Shown here piece after piece: positions 8,109 through 17,557 of a stretch of DNA of 32,168 nt; the stretch's first letter is position 1, and each line of letters starts with the position of its first letter. The stretch comes from Pseudomonadota bacterium. Its GTDB lineage: Bacteria; Pseudomonadota; Gammaproteobacteria; Acidiferrobacterales; Acidiferrobacteraceae. The stretch spans positions 1 through 32,168 of the forward strand of contig JAJYPQ010000006.1 of assembly GCA_021795255.1 (NCBI GenBank). Reading direction: 5' to 3'. Both the position numbers and the translations under genes were made by a program. Below the pieces are notes generated by a model. That model had not been told where the DNA came from, searched no databases, and saw only the letters and a list, made by a program, of their open reading frames with translations.

Positions 8109-8395
8109 AGGGCCACTAGGACATCTTTGCAGCCGGATAAGGCCTGGTAGATCGCGTCAAGCTGGGCCCGACTCCGGGCCTGGATGGTGACCGTAAGCGC
8201 CACGTACTTACCGCCACGGCTTTCCCGGCGCGATACGGCAAGCAACTCATGCGGTTCTATGTGATGAGATATGAGTTGGTGCACAAGCGCCTCGAAGCGC
8301 GGCGATTGGTGTCCCAAGGCCTTGATATCGATTGGGCACGGAAAAGTGAGAAGTTCCGGGCTGTGTCCGTCATCCTTACCGTTTGCGTCTGCCAT
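8105..8395 (-). CDS. ybeD: YbeD-like DUF493 protein
   Basis: Small cytoplasmic protein of 96 residues with the DUF493 pattern: FPCPIDIKALG at the N-terminus, then SRRESRGGKYVALTVTI, and a C-terminal LDAIYQALSG. The fold is ACT-like and a regulatory role is suspected. Its position just upstream of lipB matches E. coli, where ybeD lies between dacA and lipB. The ATG immediately follows the TAA of the transaminase gene with no gap, and its own stop overlaps the lipB start. Confidence 0.9.
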   Translation of the reverse strand: MADANGKDDGHSPELLTFPCPIDIKALGHQSPRFEALVHQLISHHIEPHELLAVSRRESRGGKYVALTVTIQARSRAQLDAIYQALSGCKDVLVAL

Positions 8396-9253
8396 TTAGC
8401 GGCTTATGCCCTGGCGGACATCATCTTTAAACGCCTGGAAGGCGCTGTGCAGTTGCCGAAAGATCGGACCGGGGCTACCGTCGCCTACGCCCTGCGCATC
8501 AATCTCGGTGACCGCTGTCACCTCGCGTGTCGAACTTGTGATGAGGACTTCGTCGGCCGCTAGCAACTCGGCGCGCGTGGGGGCGCGTTCCTCGACGGGA
8601 ATGACGCAGATGGCGGCGAGCTCTAAAAGCACGTCTCGAGTTATACCCCCCAATAGGTAATGACTGCGGGGAGCCGTGAACAGGCGACCGGATCGGACGA
8701 TAAAAACATTGCTGACAGCACCTTCGTTCACGTAGCCATCACGAACGAGCAGCGCCTCGTCTGCGCCGCGCGCCAAGGCCTCTTGGACGAGAAGGACATT
8801 GGCTATGAGCGAGGTGCTCTTGATGTCGCAACGCGCCCAGCGGATATCGTCCAGTAAAGCGGCCTTGATGCCGATGGTCAAGCGTTCGGAGGCCTCCGCG
8901 ATTTGCGGTCTGGCGTAGGCGAACACCGTAAGGGGGGCGTTGGCGGGAAACGCGTGTTGGCGGGGGGCCGCCCCCCGGCTGATTTGCAGATACATGCTTC
9001 CATCACCGGACGGCAAGGTTTCGGCCAACTGCCGGAAAAAGCTCGGCCAATCGAGACCCACGCGCCCTTTGTCCATACCCACGGCCGCCAAGTTCGCCTC
9101 AAGCCGGCGGATGTGCGCGGCGGTTCGAAACGGGTGATACCCGTATACCGGAATGACCTCGTAGACGCTGTCCCCGAAGATAAAGCCGCGGTCGAACACC
9201 GATACGCGAGCTTCCTCGGCCGGTATCCATTGTCCGTTGAGATAGACGATCAT
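8396..9253 (-). CDS. dat: D-amino-acid/D-alanine transaminase (PLP fold type IV)
   Basis: The 285-residue product belongs to class IV aminotransferases. MIVYLNGQWIPAEEARVSVFDRGF and FGDSVYEV form the N-terminal signature (given here in two parts). The PLP lysine is probably in CDIKSTSLIANV, and EGAVSNVFIV is the cofactor-binding stretch. D-Ala transaminases make D-alanine and D-glutamate for peptidoglycan, which suits its place downstream of PBP2, RodA and RlpA. Aminodeoxychorismate lyase or branched-chain transaminase are less likely given the D-ALA-AT-like N-terminus and the context. Confidence 0.88.
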   Translation of the reverse strand: MIVYLNGQWIPAEEARVSVFDRGFIFGDSVYEVIPVYGYHPFRTAAHIRRLEANLAAVGMDKGRVGLDWPSFFRQLAETLPSGDGSMYLQISRGAAPRQHAFPANAPLTVFAYARPQIAEASERLTIGIKAALLDDIRWARCDIKSTSLIANVLLVQEALARGADEALLVRDGYVNEGAVSNVFIVRSGRLFTAPRSHYLLGGITRDVLLELAAICVIPVEERAPTRAELLAADEVLITSSTREVTAVTEIDAQGVGDGSPGPIFRQLHSAFQAFKDDVRQGISR

Positions 9254-9258
9254 AGGTG

Positions 9259-10104
9259 TTAGGGATCCACGATGACGGCTGGGCCCAGTCCTTCTCGGGC
9301 TAGCTGTGACGAAAGGGCTTGGGCCTTACGTTTGCTGCTTTCTGGGCCCATGCGTACGAGAAAGAGTGTACGCCCGCCGATCCTTTGCGGGAATATGTGA
9401 ATATGATCAAGCCCCTTGTGGTGAAGGTGTGTCTCCAAGTGCCCGGCATCCCGATGCCGAGAAAAGGCCCCAAATTGGAGGAAGAAGCCCCTGCGCGCAA
9501 CAGCCGGGCGATGGGGCCCAAAGACATCGGGGCTGCGACCCCGGTCAGACCGGGCTGCTGCGACCCCGGTCTGACCGGGGGCTAGGCCCTCGACTTCCAC
9601 CGGCGCTGTGCCGGTCGCGAGGATCCCAAGGCGCGCGGCGGCCGCATACGATAAGTCGATAATGCGGTGGGGGTAAAAGGGCCCGCGGTCGTTCACTCGA
9701 ACGATCACCGTGCGGTTATTGTTGAGGTTGCGTACCAGCGCATAAGACGGCAGGGGCAAGACCTTGTTGGCGGCGGTCATCGCGTACATATTGTAGGTTT
9801 CGCCGTCGGAGGTCTTTTGGCCATTGAACGGACGTCCGTACCAAGAGGCGATACCGCGCTGCCGATACCCGGCTGCGGATTTGAGCGGGTAATAGGTTCG
9901 GCCATTCACGGTATAGGGGCTATTGCCATAGGGGCTTAAGGGCAGGACGCGCGGGACGACGGTCTGTGGCCTCAGGTCCGCCGGATTGCGATACCCGACA
10001 CTGGGCAAAAACCCACAGCCGCTGAGGGCTACGGCGAGGCTAAGGGCGACAAGCCCGCGCGCACCGTGACACGGGCCGCGCTGGCCCCGCTTTTTAGGGT
10101 GCAT
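9259..10104 (-). CDS. rlpA: Septal ring lytic transglycosylase RlpA (lipoprotein)
   Basis: A lipoprotein signal (VALSLAVALSGC, lipobox LSGC) places it in the outer membrane. The double-psi beta-barrel domain carries GIASWYGRPFNGQKTSDGE and VIVRVNDRGPF with the conserved His/Asp region, and a C-terminal SPOR domain begins near FFLQFGAFSRHRDAG. RlpA cleaves peptidoglycan strands lacking stem peptides, and SPOR targets it to the septum. Length is about 281 residues. ATG 10104 is preferred for a compact signal peptide; ATG 10119 is possible. The linker between the two domains is encoded partly by two palindromes (9540-9580). Confidence 0.92.
   Translation of the reverse strand: MHPKKRGQRGPCHGARGLVALSLAVALSGCGFLPSVGYRNPADLRPQTVVPRVLPLSPYGNSPYTVNGRTYYPLKSAAGYRQRGIASWYGRPFNGQKTSDGETYNMYAMTAANKVLPLPSYALVRNLNNNRTVIVRVNDRGPFYPHRIIDLSYAAAARLGILATGTAPVEVEGLAPGQTGVAAARSDRGRSPDVFGPHRPAVARRGFFLQFGAFSRHRDAGHLETHLHHKGLDHIHIFPQRIGGRTLFLVRMGPESSKRKAQALSSQLAREGLGPAVIVDP
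9540..9580. repeat. Paired GC-rich palindromes inside rlpA
   Basis: CCCGGTCAGACCGGG at 9540-9554 and CCCCGGTCTGACCGGGG at 9564-9580 are each odd palindromes and are also reverse complements of one another over 15 bases. They lie in the segment coding the RlpA linker between the barrel and SPOR domains, where an insertion is tolerated. Confidence 0.75.
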
Positions 10105-10212
10105 CGTTCTCTCGTCCATACTCGGAAGAGTAACAGCATTTTTGGTCCCAGTGCGCCCAAAACGCTGCGTTCGTCAGTGAGTTACGGACTCCGGACGGCC
10201 CGACCGCAGGCA

Positions 10213-11292
10213 TCAGTTTACGAGTCGCCGATGGCCATGAATGCTCATGAGGACGCCGAGGCCAGCCATGACGATAATGAGCGACGTGCCCCCATAACTC
10301 AAAAGCGGCAACGGTACGCCCACTACCGGCAGGATGCCCGCCACCATCCCCATGTTAATGAAGACGTCAAAGAAAAACAGGATGGACAGCGAGCCTGCTA
10401 GGAGTCGCGAGTAACTGTCTTGGGCCGCGAATGCGATGCGCAGGCCCCGGTAAACGATAAAGAGATAAAGCCCAAGCAAGGCGAGATTACCAAAAAGCCC
10501 GAATTCCTGGCAAAAGACCGCGAAAGCGAAGTCCGTGGTACTGTCGGGCAGGAAGTGCAGGTGGGCTTGGCTGCTGTGCAGCCAGCCTTGCCCAAAAAGG
10601 CCCCCGGACCCGACCGCGATCATCGCTTGGATCGCGTGGTAGCCGGCGCCCAGGGGGTCGGCTTCGGGGTGAAAGAGTATGAAAATACGTTGCCGTTGGT
10701 AGTGATGCATATGGGCCCATAAAATGGGCGCCGCCGCGAGTCCCAGGAGCACGACCCCGAGGATCGTTCGCCAACTCATGCCGGCCAAAAATAAGACGAT
10801 GATCCCCGACAAAAGAACGATGAGCGCAGTCCCGAGATCGGGTTCCTTGGCAATCAAGAGCACCGGTAGCAACAAGAGCAGGGTGGCACTCGCGATGTGC
10901 CAGATCCGCGGTGGGAGGCTGTAGCGTGAAAAAAACCACGCCAGCATCATGGGGACGGATAGCTTCATGAATTCCGACGGCTGTATCGACATCGGCCCCA
11001 AAGCAATCCACCGACGAGCGCCGAACCGTACTACGCCTATGGCGAGTACCCCGACGAGCCCCAGTACGCCGGCCGCGAATAAAGGGACGGACCAGCGGCG
11101 ATAGGTTTCGGGTGAGATCTGGGCGACTCCGACCATGATCCCGAAACCGATCACAAGGCGCGCCGCGTCACTGAGGGCAAAGCGCAGGCTATCACCGCTC
11201 GCACTGTAAAGCACGACAAGACTCACCGCGGCGAGTATGAGGAGGGCTGTCAGTAAAGGTTTGTCGAGATGCCAGCGCTCAAAAATGGTCAT
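10213..11292 (-). CDS. rodA: Rod-shape peptidoglycan polymerase RodA
   Basis: SEDS-family glycosyltransferase that polymerises lipid II for the elongasome. The 359-residue product is highly hydrophobic with about ten membrane segments. It carries the family stretches IALGPMSIQPSEFMKLS, KEPDLGTAL and GTSLIIVMAGLGVLMS near the C-terminus. ATG 11292 overlaps the PBP2 stop by four bases (ATGA). It works as a pair with the upstream PBP2. FtsW is excluded by the shape-operon context. Confidence 0.95.
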   Translation of the reverse strand: MTIFERWHLDKPLLTALLILAAVSLVVLYSASGDSLRFALSDAARLVIGFGIMVGVAQISPETYRRWSVPLFAAGVLGLVGVLAIGVVRFGARRWIALGPMSIQPSEFMKLSVPMMLAWFFSRYSLPPRIWHIASATLLLLLPVLLIAKEPDLGTALIVLLSGIIVLFLAGMSWRTILGVVLLGLAAAPILWAHMHHYQRQRIFILFHPEADPLGAGYHAIQAMIAVGSGGLFGQGWLHSSQAHLHFLPDSTTDFAFAVFCQEFGLFGNLALLGLYLFIVYRGLRIAFAAQDSYSRLLAGSLSILFFFDVFINMGMVAGILPVVGVPLPLLSYGGTSLIIVMAGLGVLMSIHGHRRLVN

Positions 11293-13169
11293 GGATGAGT
11301 CCTCGCTAGCGCGACCTGGGTCCGTGCTTGGTTCTCGGGACGCGCGTGCACGTGGCCTAGGAGATAGAAGTTCATGAGGGCGCGGGCAATGGGGGCTGCG
11401 GCCAGGGCTCCGAATCCCGCGTGTTCAACGATTACGGCGATAGCAATCCGTGGGTGAGGTATAGGAGCCATGGCGATGAATAGGGCGTCCGAGCGTATAT
11501 GTTTCCCTTTGAAACCCGGAGAGGCGTTCCACAGTTGCGCGGTACCAGTCTTGCCCGCGACCTTGTAGGGTAGGCCGTAGGCGATACCGCGTGCTGTCCC
11601 GTGCGGACCCTCGACCACCTGCGTCATGTCTCGGATCAGTCTCTTCAGGCTATTTTTGTGACGTCGCGGGATGGCAGGATAACTGTGGGGCTTGATATAG
11701 CGCACCTGATGGGTCGCCGGGTTGACGATCCCGCCTACGACCTCAGGGCGCATCCGTACCCCGTGGTTGGCGAGGGTCGCGACGGCATCGGCGAGCTGCA
11801 GCGGCGTCACGAGCAAAGGACCTTGGCCTATGCCCGTGATAACCGTTTGACCAGGATACCAAGGCCGCTTGCTGGCCTTGATCCAGGCAGCGGTGGGGAC
11901 GAGACCACGATACTCGCCCGGAAGATCGATGCCCGTGCGGTGCCCGAAACCGAAATAGGTGAGATAGCGGGTCATCCGATCTATGCCTTGTTCAAAGGCC
12001 AGATGGTAAAAGAAGACGTCGCACGACTCCTCGATCGCTTTTTTCAGGTCCACGCGCCCCATGCCCAAGGGTTTCCAGCAATGAAACAAGTGGGCGCTAT
12101 GAGGAAGATGGTAGTAACCGGGACACGTAATGTGTTTATGGGGATGGAACCAGTTCGTCTGGAGGGCGGCGTACGCATAAAACGGTTTAATGGTAGATCC
12201 GGGGGGATACAAGCCGTTGAGCGCCCTGTTGTTTAAAGGCCCGTTCGGATTGGTGGCAAGCGCCCTGTAAGCCTTCTCGCGGATGCCGTCCACAAACGGG
12301 TTTGGATCGTATATAGGGCTGCTAATCAAAGTGAGTACGGCGCCGGTGCGAGGGTTCAGGGCCACCACGCTGCCCGGCCGGTTGTCGAGCATTTGCTCGC
12401 CAATCGCTTGCATCTGGGCGTCAATATTGAGGTAGAGATTGTGGCCGGCATGCGGCAAAATGCGCTTCAATACCTTGACGGCGCGTCCCTCCGCATTCAT
12501 TTCGACGTCCTTAAACCCAATGCGGCCCATGAGCTGCTTTTGGTAACTACGCTCGACACCGAGCTGGCCTACGTGCCGATACCCGAAGTAGCGCGCCGCG
12601 CGCGAGCCTTGCTCCTCGCCCGGCGTGATGCGGCTGACGTACCCGATGGCGTCCACCGCAAGACCTCCTAAGGGGTAATAACGGCGCAGCCGGGCATGTA
12701 GGCCCACGCCCTTGAGGCGGGTCAGGTTGACCGCGATGCGGGCCGCCTCGGCCTCGCTCAGGTGAGCGCGCAGAGTGACGTTCTGGAAGGGTTTATGTTG
12801 CGCCAGGCGTCGACGGAAGTCGTGAAGATCGCGCTTATTGAGGGCGATGAGGTTTTTGAGTTTTGCCAACAAGTGGCTCATGTTCGGAACCTGATCGGGC
12901 ACGACCTGTAAAGTAAAGACCGGAAAGTCTTCGGCGAGCACGACGCCGTTGCGGTCCAGGATCATTCCGCGCGCGGGCGGGATCGGAATGGGGCTAATGC
13001 GGTTGTTCTCGGCGAGAGTAGCGTAGTAATGGTGTCGAATTACCTCGAGATAACTCAAACGCGTGAGCAGGGCGGCTATGAGTACCGCGCCCAAAATGAC
13101 GGCGACCAGTATTCGGGCCTCGAACAGCCGGATTTCTTTCGTGTCGTTCTTGAGCGGGATGCGGTGCAT
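11289..13169 (-). CDS. mrdA: Penicillin-binding protein 2 (MrdA)
   Basis: Class B PBP, the transpeptidase of the elongasome. It has one N-terminal membrane helix (ILVAVILGAVLIAALL), a dimerisation domain, then the transpeptidase motifs: STIK (SxxK serine, about residue 330), SCD in place of SxN, and KTGTAQ. Length is 626 residues, typical for PBP2. It is three bases after mreD and overlaps rodA by four bases, so the order mreD-mrdA-rodA is a coupled unit. Confidence 0.95.
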   Translation of the reverse strand: MHRIPLKNDTKEIRLFEARILVAVILGAVLIAALLTRLSYLEVIRHHYYATLAENNRISPIPIPPARGMILDRNGVVLAEDFPVFTLQVVPDQVPNMSHLLAKLKNLIALNKRDLHDFRRRLAQHKPFQNVTLRAHLSEAEAARIAVNLTRLKGVGLHARLRRYYPLGGLAVDAIGYVSRITPGEEQGSRAARYFGYRHVGQLGVERSYQKQLMGRIGFKDVEMNAEGRAVKVLKRILPHAGHNLYLNIDAQMQAIGEQMLDNRPGSVVALNPRTGAVLTLISSPIYDPNPFVDGIREKAYRALATNPNGPLNNRALNGLYPPGSTIKPFYAYAALQTNWFHPHKHITCPGYYHLPHSAHLFHCWKPLGMGRVDLKKAIEESCDVFFYHLAFEQGIDRMTRYLTYFGFGHRTGIDLPGEYRGLVPTAAWIKASKRPWYPGQTVITGIGQGPLLVTPLQLADAVATLANHGVRMRPEVVGGIVNPATHQVRYIKPHSYPAIPRRHKNSLKRLIRDMTQVVEGPHGTARGIAYGLPYKVAGKTGTAQLWNASPGFKGKHIRSDALFIAMAPIPHPRIAIAVIVEHAGFGALAAAPIARALMNFYLLGHVHARPENQARTQVALARTHP

Positions 13170-13172
13170 GGG

Positions 13173-13664
13173 CTAGCTGATCTTGGCGCGGCGGCGCACC
13201 TCCCGGAGTACGGTGAACAAGAACGGCCATATGATCACGTTTGCGATCATAGGCGCGGTGTCGCTCCAAATCGGCGCGATTCCTTGCACAAGGGATTTCA
13301 CCATGAGGACCCATACATCGCTGACCGCGATCAGGATGCCTACGGCCAGAGATTGTTGCCAGCGCGGGAATACGCGCAGCCGGAGCGAAAAGCGTAGCGT
13401 AAGGAACGCTAAAAGCGCCTTGGCCAACGCTTGTTCGCCGAAAAGAGAGCCGTAGAGTCCGTCCAGGAACAGGCCCAATACCCAGGCACTGCCTACGCCT
13501 ATCCGGTCAGGGATAGCCAAACACCAGTACACCAAAACCAGAGCGACCCAATCAGGTCGTAGGAGGCTCACGGCGCGCGGAAGAGGGGCGAGGGTGAGCA
13601 GTACCGCTATGGCAAACGTGGCCACGATGGTGGCGCGCTGGCTCAATGTGAACGAACTATCCAC
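13173..13664 (-). CDS. mreD: Rod-shape determining protein MreD
   Basis: Small integral membrane protein of 163 residues with about five hydrophobic segments, such as ATIVATFAIAVLLTLAPLP and WVALVLVYWCLAIP. GVGSAWVLGLFLDGLYGSLFG is the family's conserved stretch (shown in full because it is the strongest match, split as GVGSAWVLGLFLD and GLYGSLFG). MreD links MreC to the cytoplasmic MreB filament system. It overlaps the mreC end by eight bases. Confidence 0.92.
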   Translation of the reverse strand: MDSSFTLSQRATIVATFAIAVLLTLAPLPRAVSLLRPDWVALVLVYWCLAIPDRIGVGSAWVLGLFLDGLYGSLFGEQALAKALLAFLTLRFSLRLRVFPRWQQSLAVGILIAVSDVWVLMVKSLVQGIAPIWSDTAPMIANVIIWPFLFTVLREVRRRAKIS

Positions 13665-14520
13665 CTAAAGGCCCTCTTGCTCGTAGCGGTTTTTTGGGCC
13701 ACAGCAGAAGTACGTGCGTATGGTAGCTGAGTCGGGCGAGCGCAACGGCCCGAACCTTGAGAAAAGCGAGGTTGGGGTTACTCGTCACCTCGGTTACTCG
13801 GGCCACGGGATAGCCGGGAGGATAGATGCCTCCGAGCCCTGAGCTCACCAGGATGTCACCTGGGCGAATGTCAGCGGTGACCGTAAGGTAGGGAACCTTA
13901 AGGCCATTGCTTGAGCCCGTTCCGAAGGCGATGGCGCGCAGGCCGTCGCGCGAAGAAACGACCGGAACGCCACTATTAGGATCGGTTACGAGCATGACAT
14001 CGCTGGTCTCGGGGGCTACGGCTACGACTTGCCCCACGATCCCGTGAGCGTCTATGACGGCTTGGCCCACGTAAACATGGTGGCGACTCCCTTCGTTCAG
14101 GATAAGCCGCTGGGTAAAGGGACCGGAGCTTACGGCGAGCACTCGGGCCAATGTTTCCCGGTAGCCTGGGATCGGGGTGCCCTTGAGCAGCTTTGTGAGG
14201 CGTGCTACCTCTCGGCGCAAGGCGTCAAAACGCGTGAGGCGTGCCTCAAGCTTCAGATCGCGTCGGCGCAGGCGCTGGTTTGCGTGGCGTAGCTCGGCAT
14301 TTGTCCTCAGGTCCTGGTCGAGGTGCCTAGTCGCAGAAAAGGGTAGCGCCGCGAGGCTTTCAATTGGATACGTCGCCCGGCCCATGAAAGTTCGGAACGT
14401 GTGGGTCCCGTGTTCATGGCGGGCATCAAGGACAATAAGCGTCACGGATACGCAGGTCAGCAGTACCAGTTTGGTGAGCGAAGAGGGCCGCTTGATAGAC
14501 CAGCCGAGAAAGGTACCCAT
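13657..14520 (-). CDS. mreC: Rod-shape determining protein MreC
   Basis: The product has an N-terminal membrane helix (LVLLTCVSVTLIVLDA), a periplasmic coiled coil (about residues 70-110, RHANQRLRRRDLKLEARL), then a beta-rich MreC core with SSGPFTQRLILNEG, VGQAVIDAHGIVGQV and SSGLGGIYPPGYPVARV. MreC organises PBP2 and RodA at the elongasome. The frame is open upstream to 14643, but that part would cross the intergenic hairpin, so ATG 14520 is chosen, giving 287 residues. Confidence 0.9.
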   Translation of the reverse strand: MGTFLGWSIKRPSSLTKLVLLTCVSVTLIVLDARHEHGTHTFRTFMGRATYPIESLAALPFSATRHLDQDLRTNAELRHANQRLRRRDLKLEARLTRFDALRREVARLTKLLKGTPIPGYRETLARVLAVSSGPFTQRLILNEGSRHHVYVGQAVIDAHGIVGQVVAVAPETSDVMLVTDPNSGVPVVSSRDGLRAIAFGTGSSNGLKVPYLTVTADIRPGDILVSSGLGGIYPPGYPVARVTEVTSNPNLAFLKVRAVALARLSYHTHVLLLWPKKPLRARGPLGG

Positions 14521-14542
14521 GTGTTTACCACGTATGTCGCGC

Positions 14543-14581
14543 GTTCCAGGGCCCAGGGCCCAAGGCCCCGCGCCCTGGAAC
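14543..14581 (-). promoter_or_regulatory. Very stable hairpin between mreB and mreC
   Basis: GTTCCAGGGC (14543-14552) pairs perfectly with GCCCTGGAAC (14572-14581). Inside it, GGGCC (14556-14560) pairs with GGCCC (14564-14568) around a three-base loop. The hairpin starts about four bases after the mreB stop and ends 22 bases before the mreC start. No T-tract follows, so processing, stabilisation of mreB mRNA or partial attenuation is more likely than full termination. Confidence 0.7.
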
Positions 14582-14585
14582 CGCG

Positions 14586-15650
<1,065 letters not shown>

Positions 15651-15676
15651 TTAGGGTAGGGGTTTAAAATTGCCCT

Positions 15677-15705
15677 ACTGTATCAATCGGCCCCCATGGG
15701 TTCAA
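15677..15705 (-). promoter_or_regulatory. Candidate mreB promoter
   Basis: On the - strand TTGAAC (15705-15700) and TACAGT (15682-15677) are separated by 17 bases, each matching four of six consensus positions. The predicted start near 15669 gives a leader of about 40 bases before the mreB ATG, with AAGGGA as a possible ribosome site. The short divergent region also serves gatC, for which I see no convincing promoter. Confidence 0.45.
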
Positions 15706-15765
15706 CCAGGGGCGGAAATGTGGTAGCGTGCGACGGATTAACGTTGCGACCGAAGATGACGCCTT

Positions 15766-16047
15766 GTGAATAGAGAAGATGTCGAAAAGATAGCGCATCT
15801 TGCACGCTTGGGGATGACCGAGCAAGAGCGGGATAGCTATGCCGGGGACCTGTCTCGGATACTCGGTCTCGTTTCCCAGATGAACGCCGTCACTACAGAT
15901 GGGATAGAGCCGATGACCCATCCGGATGAGGCGATATTGCGCTTGCGGCCGGACGCCGTAAGCCTAGAGGCCGATCGGGACCGTTTGTTGGCCTTGGCGC
16001 CGGACAGCCGCGACGGGCTTTATTTGGTCCCCAAGGTGATCGAGTAA
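15766..16047 (+). CDS. gatC: Asp-tRNA(Asn)/Glu-tRNA(Gln) amidotransferase subunit C
   Basis: The 93-residue product matches GatC: EDVEKIAHLARLGMTEQE at the start, then LSRILGLVSQMNAVTTDGIEPM and a C-terminal LYLVPKVIE (parts of one conserved protein). GatC stabilises GatA in the amidotransferase complex. The start is GTG with only a weak ribosome site. It is 54 bases upstream of gatA and heads the gatCAB operon. Confidence 0.93.
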   Translation: MNREDVEKIAHLARLGMTEQERDSYAGDLSRILGLVSQMNAVTTDGIEPMTHPDEAILRLRPDAVSLEADRDRLLALAPDSRDGLYLVPKVIE

Positions 16048-16101
16048 GGAGGCCGGCCGCCACCGGGCGGGCGCGGCGTGCGATTTTCTGGGGAATGACC
16101 G

Positions 16102-17544
16102 TTGACTTTGACAATTGCCGAATTAGTTCAAGGCTTAGCCGCAGGCCAGTATTCCAGCGCGGAACTCGTTCAGGACGTTTTGCGCCGCATCCAATCCCAG
16201 CCGGGACTCAACGCCTTCATTACGGTCGACCGCGACGGGGCGGAGAAAGCCGCACGAGCGGCTGATGCCGCCCGCCAGGGCGGACGGGGTGGCCCGCTGC
16301 TGGGTGTCCCTATCGCTCACAAAGACATCTTCTGTACGGCCGGGATCAGGACGACCTGCGGCTCGCGGATGTTGGCGGACTTTGTTGCTCCCTACGATGC
16401 GACCGTCGTGGCGAAGTTAAACGCCGCCGGGTGCGTGCCGGTCGGGAAGACCAATATGGACGAATTTGCCATGGGCTCGTCCAACGAGACCTCGTTCTTT
16501 GGTCCCGTCCGCAATCCGTGGGATGCCAAGCGGGTCCCGGGAGGGAGCTCGGGCGGTTCGGCAGCCGCTGTGGCTGCGCGGCTCGTGCCGGCTGCGACCG
16601 GCACTGACACCGGGGGATCGATACGCCAGCCGGCGGCGCTTTGCGGCATCACCGGTCTTAAACCAAGCTATGGACGGGTGTCCCGATACGGCATGATCGC
16701 TTTTGCGTCTTCTCTCGATCAGGCCGGCCCCATGGCCCAGACCGCCGAGGACTGCGCGCTGTTGCTGGCCGCGATGGCGGGCTTCGACGACCGGGATGCG
16801 ACCGCTCTGACAGCACCCGTGCCCGACTATCAAGCCGCTTTGCGGTCTGATATCGGGGGTCTGCGGATTGGCGTGGTGCGGGAACACTTCGGCGCAGGGC
16901 TTGATGCTGCAGTGGGGGACACGATGCAGGCGGCTCTGCACGAGTACGAGCGTTTAGGTGCCAAGCTCGTCGATATCAGTTTGCCCAATAGTAGTCACGC
17001 GCTCCCCTGCTATTACGTGCTTGCGCCCGCCGAGGCGTCTTCTAACCTTGCCCGCTATGACGGCGTGCGCTATGGCTACCGCGCCGCCGAGTACCGCGAT
17101 CTTGAGGATATGTATAAGAAGACGCGCAGCCAAGGTTTTGGCCCCGAGGTGAAGCGGCGCATCATGATCGGCACCTACGCCTTGTCCGCCGGTTATTATG
17201 ACGCGTATTACCTGAAGGCGCAGAGATTAAGGCGTCTTATTGCCCAAGACTTCGCGCAGGCCTTTGAGGTTTGTGACGTGATCGCAGGGCCTACCGCGCC
17301 CTCGCCGGCTTTTGCCATGGGCGCCAAGAACGATCCCGTCTCTATGTACCTAAACGATATTTATACTATCCCCGTGAATCTCGCTGGCCTACCGGCGATC
17401 TCCCTGCCAGCCGGGTTTGTAGACGGTCTCCCGGTCGGTTTACAGCTCATAGGGCGCTATTTGGACGAAGCGCGATTATTGAGTGTGGCGCATAAGTTCC
17501 AGGAGACAACCGATTGGCACAAGCGGGTACCAGCCGGCTTTTAA
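16102..17544 (+). CDS. gatA: Asp-tRNA(Asn)/Glu-tRNA(Gln) amidotransferase subunit A
   Basis: Amidase-signature glutaminase that releases ammonia from glutamine for transfer to misacylated tRNA. The catalytic triad is visible: Lys in VPIAHKDIF, cis-Ser in [15 protein letters not shown] and the nucleophile Ser region [13 protein letters not shown]. Length is 480 residues, standard. The start is TTG 16102 with GGGGA upstream; the nearby ATG at 16095 is in another frame. gatB starts 13 bases after its stop. Confidence 0.96.
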   Translation: MTLTIAELVQGLAAGQYSSAELVQDVLRRIQSQPGLNAFITVDRDGAEKAARAADAARQGGRGGPLLGVPIAHKDIFCTAGIRTTCGSRMLADFVAPYDATVVAKLNAAGCVPVGKTNMDEFAMGSSNETSFFGPVRNPWDAKRVPGGSSGGSAAAVAARLVPAATGTDTGGSIRQPAALCGITGLKPSYGRVSRYGMIAFASSLDQAGPMAQTAEDCALLLAAMAGFDDRDATALTAPVPDYQAALRSDIGGLRIGVVREHFGAGLDAAVGDTMQAALHEYERLGAKLVDISLPNSSHALPCYYVLAPAEASSNLARYDGVRYGYRAAEYRDLEDMYKKTRSQGFGPEVKRRIMIGTYALSAGYYDAYYLKAQRLRRLIAQDFAQAFEVCDVIAGPTAPSPAFAMGAKNDPVSMYLNDIYTIPVNLAGLPAISLPAGFVDGLPVGLQLIGRYLDEARLLSVAHKFQETTDWHKRVPAGF

Positions 17545-17557
17545 TCCAGGAGATCAG

